From assembly GCF_964355755.1 (NCBI RefSeq), contig NC_092673.1, positions 28,961,001 through 29,021,000 on the forward strand: a DNA stretch of 60,000 nucleotides. Direction: 5' to 3'. The notes beneath the pieces were generated by a model. It saw nothing but the letters and a program-made list of their open reading frames with translations. It had not been told where the DNA came from and ran no database searches. The translations under genes and the position numbers were made by a program. Shown here piece by piece: positions 24,101-36,100 of the stretch; position 1 is the stretch's first letter; the number at the start of each line of letters is the position of its first letter. The DNA is from Antedon mediterranea (lineage: Eukaryota; Echinodermata; Crinoidea; Comatulida; Antedonidae).

Positions 24101-27100
24101 TAGGCCATTTTGTAGGTTTAATAAAGTTGATCACTTCTCCAGAAAAAAAAATTAATGTTTTCACTTATAAAAAGTGTATTTGCTTATTTTTTTATAAATA
24201 AGAAATTAATCAAAAAATGAACTTTGTTGGTAATGTTTTTTTTTTCAAATTGTTTTCTAATACAAGATTTGACACCTATAATTTTTAATTTTTCCTAAAA
24301 AACACAAAAACCGGTAATAAAGTAATGAAAGTAGTAACATATAGGCAACAAAATATAGATTACACTATTTTGACTTTTTTTATATTTATTTTTTTTTAGC
24401 ATCCTATTGCTAATTTTGTCTTCCTCAACCTTGCTTTACAAACAACGATTGTACGTCAATAAATCAAGAGTTTAAGTGTTGTACAACAATTTGATGATTT
24501 TATATACACTATTTTTTATAAATGTAATATAAGTATATTTGGTATCTGAGTCTCAAATTATTAACGCAATATTATTAGTTTATTGTGCGCATGCTCCCCA
24601 CCTTGAAACAGATCCAGACAATGACCGACGAAACATCGATTATCTCACCTAGGTTGGTTGGTGGTTGGCGCGAATCGAAAGATCCCTTTTTTGAATTGAA
24701 TTAAAGCTTTAAACTTTCTTTTTGCGAGATAAAAACAGTAGACAAATAGATATCCTTTTATATACAGTGTACGTTGTCTCCTTTTAAAAATATGTTTATG
24801 ATAATAGTTCTTTATGTATTTATATAAATTGTAATTATCCAATCTTATATTTTTTTAATATACTGATTGCAATAAAGATTATTGAAGTTGAAAAATAATA
24901 AAAATAACATTTTATTTTAGGTACACTTCCAATTTGCTCTGATTGCTCAGAAACAAAGTGTACAACAGACGTTGATTGTGTGTGGCTAGGTGATTATGAT
25001 ACATGCTGTGTGAATATGTATCAAGGTGATCAAGTCTGTGGTGTTCCAATGAGAACTTTAAATTCTGGTAAGCTCCAACATTGTATATCATAAAACTTTG
25101 AATGAAGCCCATGGGCTTCTTTTTTTATTGCTCTGGAGTGGAGTTTCCTTTCAAGATGGGCTTCTTTTTCGAGGTTACTTTTGCAAACGGAAGAGGAGGC
25201 TTCTTTTTTTCTTTTCTTTTGTGAATTGCTACTAAAATAATAAGATAAGAGACATCTGCCAAGTTTAAATATTTATGATCAAACGATTTTTAAACATATG
25301 TATGATATAAACTCGATCATACATTATATCTGGCATTAAATCGCCTTGTTTCTTTGATATTCAAATTGTCTATCTAATAAAGAAGCTCATATTATCTTCT
25401 TTTCGAGATTAGATTTTTAGACCAAAGAGGGGGCTTCTTTTTGAGTTGGGCTTCTTTTCAAGGTTTTTGTTTACAAGAAGTTTCATATTACAATAAGGAT
25501 AAATAATAATAGTATTAACATTGTTAAATAATTAACAGGTAAATTAGTTTGATTACATTTCACCTGGAAAATCGTCGCGAGCGAAAGTAAACAAAGATTT
25601 CAAACCACGAGTACACATTATGCATGATGCTAATTAGGATTGTTTACAACTTGTCACGGTTGAGAAGGTATTTTCACACAGATCGCGAGGAAGTTTTATG
25701 ATTATGCATACAGAGTAACTAAACAAACGCGTTTCATTATGGGATATGTTTTGATCGAAAACTTTGACTGGAAGTCAAAGTTATTTTTTTAGCAAAAAAA
25801 CGTCTGTATTTCAGTTAAATGATTTTTTTTTCAACAAATTTTTGGTGATAGTTAATAACTATTATGATACTTCAAAATGACCCACCTTTTTTCGAAATCT
25901 GTTATTTTTTATTTTTTTTGGAATTGGTCAAAGGGACAATATATCTTTAATATTACTTTGATATGGCCACTTTAAATTTAGATTATTTTGACCTTCATTT
26001 TTTTGTGTTTCAAGCGACAATACATCTTTAAAGATGTAAAAAACATGAACAAATTAGATTTTGAATAGGCCATTTTGTAGGTTTAATAAAGTTGATCACT
26101 TCTCCAGAAAAAAAAATTAATGTTTTCACTTATAAAAAGTGTATTTGCTTATTTTTTTATAAATAAGAAATTAATCAATAAATGAACTTTGTTGGTAATG
26201 TTTTTTTTTTCAAATTGTTTTCTAATACAAGATTTGACACCTATAATTTTTAATTTTTCCTAAAAAGCACAAAAACCGGTAAAAAAGTAATGAAAGTAGT
26301 AACATATAGGCAACAAAATATAGATTACACTGTTTTGACTTTTTTTATATTTATTTTTTTTTAGCATCCTATTGCAACGATTGTACGTCAATAAATCAAG
26401 AGTTTAAGTGTTGTACAACAATTTGATGATTTTATATACACTATTTTTTATAAATGTAATATAAGTATATTTGGTATCTGAGTCTCAAATTATTAACGCA
26501 ATATTATTAGTTCATTGTGCGCATGCTCCCCACCTTGAAACAGATCCAGACAATGACCGACGAAACATCGATTATCTCACCTAGGTTGGTTGGTGGTTGG
26601 CGCGAATCGAAAGATCCCTTTTTTGAATTGAATTAAAGCTTTAAACTTTCTTTTTGCGAGATAAAAACAGTAGACAAATAGATATCCTTTTATATACAGT
26701 GTACGTTGTCTCCTTTTAAAAATATGTTTATGATAATAGTTCTTTATGTATTTATATAAATTGTAATTATCCAATCTTATATTTTTTTAATATACTGATT
26801 GCAATAAAGATTATTGAAGTTGAAAAATAATAAAAGTAACATTTTATTTTAGGTACACTTCCAATTTGCTCTGATTGCTCAGAAACAAAGTGTACAACAG
26901 ACGTTGATTGTGTGTGGCTAGGTGATTATGATACATGCTGTGTGAATATGTATCAAGGTGATCAAGTCTGTGGTGTTCCAATGAGAACTTTAAATTCTAG
27001 TAAGCTCCAACATTGTATATCATAAAACTTTGAATGAAGCCCATGGGCTTCTTTTTTTATTGCTCTGGAGTGGAGTTTCCTTTCAAGATGGGCTTCTTTT

Positions 27101-30100
27101 TCGAGGTTACTTTTGCAAACGGAAGAGGAGGCTTCTTTTTTTCTTTTCTTTTGTGAATTGCTACTAAAATAATAAGATAAGAGACATCTGCCAAGTTTAA
27201 ATATTTATGATCAAACGATTTTTAAACATATGTATGATATAAACTCGATCATACATTATATCTGGCATTAAATCGCCTTGTTTCTTTGATATTCAAATTG
27301 TCTATCTAAAAAAGAAGCTCATATTATCTTGAAAAGAAGCCCGATGGGCTTCTTTTCGAGATTAGATTTTTAGACCAAAGAGGGGGCTTCTTTTTGAGTT
27401 GGGCTTCTTTTCAAGGTTTTTATTTACAAGAAGTTTCATATTACAATAAGGATAAATAATAATAGTATTAACATTGTTAAATAATTAACAGGTAAATTAG
27501 TTTGATTACATTTCGCCTGGAAAATCGTCGCGAGCGAAAGTAAACAAAGATTTCAAACCACGAGTACACATTATGCATGATGCTAATTAGGATTGTTTAC
27601 AACTTGTCACGGTTGAGAAGGTATTTTCACACAGATCGCGAGGAAGTTTTATGATTATGCATACAGAGTAACTAAACAAACGCGTTTCATTATGGGATAT
27701 GTTTTGATCGAAAACTTTGACTGGAAGTCAAAGTTATTTTTTTAGCAAAAAAACGTCTGTATTTCAGTTAAATGATTTTTTTTTCAACAAATTTTTGGTG
27801 ATAGTTAATAACTATTATGATACTTCAAAATGACCCACCTTTTTTCGAAATCTGTTATTTTTTATTTTTTTTGGAATTGGTCAAAGGGACAATATATCTT
27901 TAATATTACTTTGATATGGCCACTTTAAATTTAGATTATTTTGACCTTCATTTTTTTGTGTTTCAAGCGACAATACATCTTTAAAGATGTAAAAAACATG
28001 AACAAATTAGATTTTGAATAGGCCATTTTGTAGGTTTAATAAAGTTGATCACTTCTCCAGAAAAAAAAATTAATGTTTTCACTTATAAAAAGTGTATTTG
28101 CTTATTTTTTTATAAATAAGAAATTAATCAAAAAATGAACTTTGTTGGTAATGTTTTTTTTTTCAAATTGTTTTCTAATACAAGATTTGACACCTATAAT
28201 TTTTAATTTTTCCTAAAAAGCACAAAAACCGGTAAAAAAGTAATGAAAGTAGTAACATATAGGCAACAAAATATAGATTACACTGTTTTGACTTTTTTTA
28301 TATTTATTTTTTTTTAGCATCCTATTGCAACGATTGTACGTCAATAAATCAAGAGTTTAAGTGTTGTACAACAATTTGATGATTTTATATACACTATTTT
28401 TTATAAATGTAATATAAGTATATTTGGTATCTGAGTCTCAAATTATTAACGCAATATTATTAGTTCATTGTGCGCATGCTCCCCACCTTGAAACAGATCC
28501 AGACAATGACCGACGAAACATCGATTATCTCACCTAGGTTGGTTGGTGGTTGGCGCGAATCGAAAGATCCCTTTTTTGAATTGAATTAAAGCTTTAAACT
28601 TTCTTTTTGCGAGATAAAAACAGTAGACAAATAGATATCCTTTTATATACAGTGTACGTTGTCTCCTTTTAAAAATATGTTTATGATAATAGTTCTTTAT
28701 GTATTTATATAAATTGTAATTATCCAATCTTATATTTTTTTAATATACTGATTGCAATAAAGATTATTGAAGTTGAAAAATAATAAAAGTAACATTTTAT
28801 TTTAGGTACACTTCCAATTTGCTCTGATTGCTCAGAAACAAAGTGTACAACAGACGTTGATTGTGTGTGGCTAGGTGATTATGATACATGCTGTGTGAAT
28901 ATGTATCAAGGTGATCAAGTCTGTGGTGTTCCAATGAGAACTTTAAATTCTGGTAAGCTCCAACATTGTATATCATAAAACTTTGAATGAAGCCGATGGG
29001 CTTCTTTTTTTTATTACTCTGGAGTGGAGTTTCCTTTCAAGATGGGCTTCTTTTTCGAGGTTACTTTTGCAAACGGAAGAGGAGGCTTCTTTTTTTCTTT
29101 TCTTTTGTAAATTGCTACTAAAATGATAAGATAAGAGACATCTGCCAAGTTTAAATATTTATGATCAAACGATTTTTAAACGTATGTATGATATAAACTC
29201 GATCATACATTATATCTGGCATTAAATCGCCTTGTTTCTTTGATATTCAAATTGTCTATCTAAAAAAGAAGCTCATATTATCTTGATTCTTTTCGAGAGG
29301 GGGATTCTTTTTGAGGTGGGCTTCATTTCAAGGTTTTTATTTACAAGAAGTTTCATATTACAATAAGGATAAATAATAATAGTATTAACATTGTTAAATG
29401 TTACAGTTCTTTACGCTGCCAAATTCCATAGGTCACACATTATACTTTTTGATACCACCTGTATTTTTCAAATAGACTACAGGTATTTCAAGAGGTTTCC
29501 AAGCGACATGGGCCCATGGTTTCCTCTTGGGCTTTTTGCCAAATGTTTTATAAATAAATTAATATTTATTATATATTTTCATTGATAGGGTTGAATGACA
29601 TATGTAGAACACCAGATAAATTCACCATCACATACTTACTATGTAAAACTGATGCCAACTGTAAACAGGGTACGTTTTGCTGTTTCGGTGCTGGTATCCC
29701 GTATTGTGTTAAGCCAAAGAGTAAAGCGTTACTGTTCGGTAAGATCTTATGTTAAATTATTGTCATAATTGCTATTATTTTCCCATTTTTATCTTTTTGG
29801 TATTCTGTCTTTAGTTAAATTTCAATTTCTACTTTATTTTTTCTTACTGTTTGTCTGTTGCACAAAAATAGATGTCTTATGAATTGAATATTGTTTGATT
29901 ATAATCACATGCTCAAGTATGATGTGATTACTGCCATCTCAAAGGGTTTAGGCCTGGACCTGGCCTCTTGTTAAAAGAATAGTCATCACTGATTATGATA
30001 TAGTGGAGCAAAACTTTTTACTTTTGTTATTTTTCAGATTCAAACCCTATGTGTCCTCCAAATTATTTCCCCAACTACTTTACCGAAATTCCATGTTCAG

Positions 30101-33100
30101 TCAACAATATTTGTCCCAATGGTATGATATGCTGTCTGGATTCTAAAGATAGTCGGATCTGTGCTTATCCAAAAACCAAGTCTTTAATATCTGGTAAGTT
30201 TTCAAATTATTTTATTATTGTTTTATATATTGTTTGAAGGTTTGCATGGCGAAATCAAATGTTGATATAAAGTTTGCGGTACACCATGTATATTAGTTCT
30301 GAAAAGATCTGTTGAGTTTCTCGACGTTTCGATCAATGCTTTGACCGTCCTCAGGAGTGCAGTGGCGCGGTATGCAGTGGCGGCATTGCAGTGGCGGCAT
30401 TGTAGTGGCGGCATTGCAGCATTGCAGTGGCGGCATTGCAGTGGCAGCATTGCAGTGGCGGCATTACAGTGGTGGCATTGTAGTGGCAGCATTGCAGTGG
30501 CGGCATCGCAGTGGCGGCATTGCAGTGGCGGCATCGCAGTGGTGACATTGCAGTGGCGTCATTGCAGTTGTGTCATTGCAGTGGCGGCATCGAAGTGGCG
30601 GCATCGCAGTGGCCGCATCGCAGTGGCGCCATCGCAGTGGCGGCATTACAGTGTGGTGTATTCATCCTTGCAAAATGAGAATAGGAAGCCTACCATCATT
30701 AAAATCTTTGTACAGAATTGTTATTGGGATTGTTAAATTAGTCAAACTTTGACTCGCTTCTTTACTCGCACAAAATGGTTGTTACTGAAACTGTTATCAT
30801 ACGCCACGAATATATTACTTCCAGAGTGCTATAAAATGGGCGATGCTGTGGATTATCGAGGCTCAGTCAATACAACCATCTCCGGTAAAGCGTGCCAGTA
30901 TTGGACCTCGCAGATACCTCATAAGCATGCACGGACAACGGTAAAATATCCTGACAAAGGTTTGGGAGATCACAACCTCTGCCGTAACCCTGATGGAGAG
31001 GTTTCTGCTTGGTGTTACACAACAGATCCGACTACGAGGTACGAAATGTGTGACATTGGCAATCCGGGAGAAAACTGCGGAACACCAGGTAGGAGTTTTT
31101 AAGTGTGTTGTATAGTTATTAATTTTAAATTATTTATAAATAAATTACTTAATTATGAAAATCAACATTGTTATGCTTCTTTAAATGATTTAAATTACTT
31201 GTATTGTGTTGTAGTTTTTAAACCCAGTTTGAGTAAAAATTAAAATATCAAATACCGTAAGTAATATTTGTACCCACATGTATTCAATAATTTTTCATTT
31301 ATTCCAGAACTTAATTCCATGTGTCCTGAGAGCAACAATCACGTGTTTTTCACAAATATTGCTTGCTCCTCTGACAATGAGTGTGAGGAAGATCTTTTAT
31401 GCTGTTTTAGAGAATCTGTTGGCCAAGTCTGTGCTTTCTCAAAAACAAAGAACTTAGTTACAGGTAATTAAGTTTAGTGTACATATCCTGCTCTGAGTAT
31501 GCTGTAAGGTCAATATAAAGAACACTTTCTCATGAAGAAAACCAGAAAAATATCTTTAACACTACAGCTAACCTCTATTAAAGGGACACGATGTTGGCCC
31601 TAAAGGTGTCCCCTGAATATGGGTTGATGCTGCAGAACTGCGCATACATTATTTAAATTTTTTAAGCATGACTAGAGATACCAAATTATTTTCTAGTATA
31701 CATAATGACATATATTATGCAATCATTAGTTTCACAAAAATTGTTTAGGTTTTTTTGGATTTTTTTTCAGAGTTAAATTCTTTGTGTCCTTTAAGTTCAT
31801 TTCCTGGTTATTTCACAAACATTGCCTGCGGAACGGATGATGATTGCCCCAGTGATCTGTTATGTTGTCATGGTGATAATGTAGGCCAGGCATGTGCATT
31901 TTCAAAGACCAAGTCTTTAATATCTGGTGAGTTTCTGTTGTCGGCCTAATTTCAAATCATTTATTATGACATAATGAATTTCATTTGTATATGTGAACAG
32001 CAAGGATGCGTGCTGTGCCACACTTAAAGAGTTCAGAGCCATCTCTGCTACACAAGGCATTATTCCCCACCTTCCCCCTCCCCCAACTTTTTCTGCATCT
32101 ATCATCCCTTTATGATAATCAAAATCTACCGTTTTCAGAATCCCTTTGTGATATACTTTACCCAAAATCTACTTTTCAGAATCCCTTTGTGATATACTTT
32201 ACCCAAAATCTACTTTTCAGAATCCCTTTGTGATATACTTTACCCAAAATCTACTTTTCAGAATGTTACAAAATAGAGAATGCCGTAGATTATCGAGGTG
32301 CAGCCAATACAACCATCTCTGGTAAAGCTTGTCAATCCTGGACCTCGCAGACACCTCATAAACATACAAGACGGCAAGACAGGTATCCAGACTCTGGTGT
32401 AGGAGATCACAACCTCTGCCGTAACCCTGATAAGGAGTCTTCTGCCTGGTGCTACACAACCGATCCAAAGACAAGATGGGAGGTGTGTGATATTGGAAGA
32501 CCTGGACAAAATTGCGGATTAGGTAAGAACAATGAACACAGTTAGTTGTACTTTTTAACTTGTTTCGCACTCATTGCTTTGCGGACAATGAATGAGGAAG
32601 ATCACCTATGTTGTTTAAAGCTCTGTCTACACAAACTTTATGTGACAAAACAATGTGATGTGCCCATATTGACACGATGATGTCATATCACTACTGTATT
32701 TGGGCATATCACTACCATATTTGGGCACATCACACTTTTTTTTGTCAAACTAGTTTGATGTGTATACAGAACGTAGACAGTCCATGTGGGTACCAAACTA
32801 AGGAACCTTCTGCATATCCAAGAAATGTTATTAAGCATGTTTTTGTTGTAAATGACCAAATAAATCTTGTACATTCGTGTAACAGGTTCGTACTACTAGC
32901 GTCGTAGCTTTATCGCGTAGTATTTTCCGGAGCTGCAGCACTGGCACAAACACAATAAAATCATCCACAGAGACAGTTCTTGGTTTGGAAAAGTTAAATT
33001 CTTTTATTGAAGCTAGTAACCAGTCGGAAGGAGATATAACAAAAACAGTGTTACTATATTTAAAATAACATATCAGTGATCGATCGATCGTATCATTAAC

Positions 33101-36100
33101 GACAGTATAGGCTACTTTTGCGTTGTGTCTAGTATATTCAATCAAATAACTAATCAACTATATTAACTTAAAACAATTCTAAAATTAAGAGAGATAAAAA
33201 TATAGATGCTTACCTAGTAACCAGTCAGAAGGAGATGAAAACCTTCACTTTGGGCTAGGCACTAGTAAGTGTCATCCATTCCCAGTTGGGTACTATGACA
33301 ATTTTTAACCGATGGTATATACATTTACCATAACGTTATTTCGTAGTTTACAGACCGATTGTATTGTAACTTGAGTCATACACATGTAATTATCAATTTA
33401 AATTCGGTTATACAAAAAAAGAAACTATTAAAAATGCAAATCAATTAACAAAATCCCTTGTCCATTTATGAACTGACCCATACTGAAACATACACTAAAT
33501 ATTCATGACCATTTTCCCGCCACTTGGATGAGGTGACTCATCTATTTATAGCATGGTCACTTATCATTCTAGCTTTTACTTTAATGGGTCCCACAAGGTT
33601 TCTCAGATTCAAGTCAGATTCAGCAGATAAATCATTCAAGTATTTGGGTATAAGCATACCTGTTACCCTGTTACATTCGTATATACAGGATGTATTAGAA
33701 TTTGTTTTCTTCATTTCCAGAACTTAATTCCATGTGTCCTAAGAGCAACAAACACATGTTTTTCACAAATATTCCTTGTTCCTCTGACAATGAATGTGAG
33801 GACGATCTTTTATGCTGTTTTAGAGAATCTGCTGGCCAAGTCTGTGCTTTCTCAAAAACAAAGGAAATAAAATCTGGTATGTGTTAAATTTAAATATATA
33901 TGTTTTATTGTTCTTTATGAAAACTGAGAATGGACAAGGTTTATACAAATCTTACATGATAGTTAACAATAAATATATTTATTTTAAAAATTACTAATAT
34001 TCTTGTTTCAATTTTAATTAACATCATTTTCATAAAAATCATCATTACTTCTTTTAATACTTTTACTCAAATTTTAGCGGGTATTAGGAAGCTTTCACAT
34101 TGCGATGACTGATGACTATCTCATGTTAGTTCATTGTGCACATGCAGATATATTGGAATGTGTGTCCTTGCCCCCCAACCCCCACCACAGGCAACGACAA
34201 GACATAATTATTTATGATATTTTTGTATATATAGTTTGAATGTTTTGCTTACTTTTTATATTTTTATATTTACTGTATATGGAGAAATCTGAAATAAAAT
34301 AATAATAATAATAATAGAGATATGTAGGTTGGTCGTTGGTTGTCACAAATTAAAAGCTTTGTATTTTTACCAATCATAATCTTCATTTTCATTGTTGATA
34401 TAATCATAATCATTTTTATTACTACTTTATTATTTTTAAAATTCAGTATCGTAATCTTAATTTATATAGTCACAATGAAAGCAAACGCTCTGAAAAAAAT
34501 CCAACTAGAATTAGTTGTTTGCGATGCTCATTCAACCTTAAGCTCTGTCTACACTATCAAACAATGACCAAAAATGTGATGTGCCCATATACGGACATGA
34601 TGATGTCATATATCACTATCATATTTGGACATATCACTACCATATTTGGGCACATAACACATTTTTGTCAAACTAGTTTGATAGTATAGACAGAGCTTTA
34701 TTTAAAAAAATCAAGTTGTTTTTGTTTATGCAATTGCGGCGAAAATTCTTATTTTTATTTCAGAGCCTATAGTAATTGCTTGATGGCTTGATGAGTTTTC
34801 CTAAGTCATTTAATTGTCATACATTAAGCATGTCTCTTTTTTTTTTTCATTTTTCAATAAACATCTTTAATAAAAATTAACGCATGTTTTAGAGTGGCAC
34901 TCTGAGAAATATCCAGAGTGCTTTAGAATGGCAGATGCTGTAGATTACCGAGGCTCAGTCAATACAACTGAAACCGGTAAAGCGTGCCAACCTTGGACCT
35001 CACAGACACCTCATGGTCATACAAGAACGTCAGTAAACTACCCTGATATGGGTTTGGGAGATCACAACCTATGCCGTAACCCTGATAGAGAGCCGTTTGC
35101 TTGGTGTTACACGGCAGATCCAACGTCAAGGTGGGAAGTTTGTGATATTGGAAAACCTGGAGAAAATTGTGGAGGGACAGGTATGATTGTGAGAAGTGCT
35201 TAATCATCTCATTATGCTTCTCTGTTTTCATTACATTTTTTTGTTATTTTGTGAATGTCTAGAATTTGAAATTATTAATAACTTTTAATTAATTACAATT
35301 TATTGTCATAGTCATCACTATTGTATATTTTCACAAACATTTTCAAAAATTGTTATAGATTGTATTCTATTTTTGTCTTTATTTTTCACATTATTATTAA
35401 ATCTTATCATTGTTTAATTATTTTTATCATTTAATTTTATCGTATTATTTTTTTATTAATAAATTCAATTTGCTGTAGTTTTAATGGTTACTCAATGTGC
35501 ACTTTTCCATTCCTACTTACATATGCTAAATCTTTAATATCTGGTAAGTTTCATTGATTTTGGATTATTTTGTGAAAAGCACAAGTGAAAGATAGAAATT
35601 GGAAAAATACACTCTTTTGAATAAATGTGCTTGCCCTCCAATCCCAAGGTATGGTGTTCAATCCTGACCTAGGGCCAGGGTTGTAACTCACCACTCTTTC
35701 AACTCCCCTCGCTAACTATCAAATGAGTTTATAAGCACAATAAATTTAATTATTCAAATAGTTTATCTATCCTGTAATTGGTGAGTTACTCGCTGTTGGA
35801 TGCGTATGAAATAAGAAAAGTATACACGATTTTTTAAATAATTAAATAAATAAATAAAGATCCTGACAGAATCAAGAGGTTATATGCATGATAATGCATA
35901 TAACCTAATTATTCAGATAGTATATCAATCCTGTAATTGGTGAGTTACTCGCTGTTGGATGCGTATGAAATAAGAAAAATATATATACGATTTAAAAAAT
36001 AATTAAATAAATAAATGAAAAAAATGTTTTTTTCCCTCAGAGAATAATCCTACTCTTCTACCTGGCTTTCACTTGTCAGGATATGAATGCAATACAGTGC

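Larger units (their letters stand above)
22219..29395 (+). repeat. Tandem array of four units of about 1.95 kb, each with a WAP-like exon
   Basis: Units begin at about 22228, 24173, 26141 and 28094 (TATTTGCTTATTTTTTTATA). The intact exons start at 22936, 24921, 26853 and 28806 (spacings 1985, 1932, 1953). Introns and exons are nearly identical between units. The last unit stops short at about 29395. Each unit holds a dead WAP exon, an intact exon, a patch of GGGCTTCTTTT repeats and a rearranged family C MITE. Confidence 0.92.

Noticed and set aside
24645-28727. Three identical 65-codon minus-strand frames
   Set aside because: They are the same intron sequence in tandem units 2-4. Identity comes from the recent duplication, and no domain is recognisable.
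30341-30736. Open frames on both strands over the 14-bp minisatellite
   Set aside because: A 14-bp unit without stop codons keeps every frame open. The residues are simple QWRHCSG-type repeats with no start, splice or family support.
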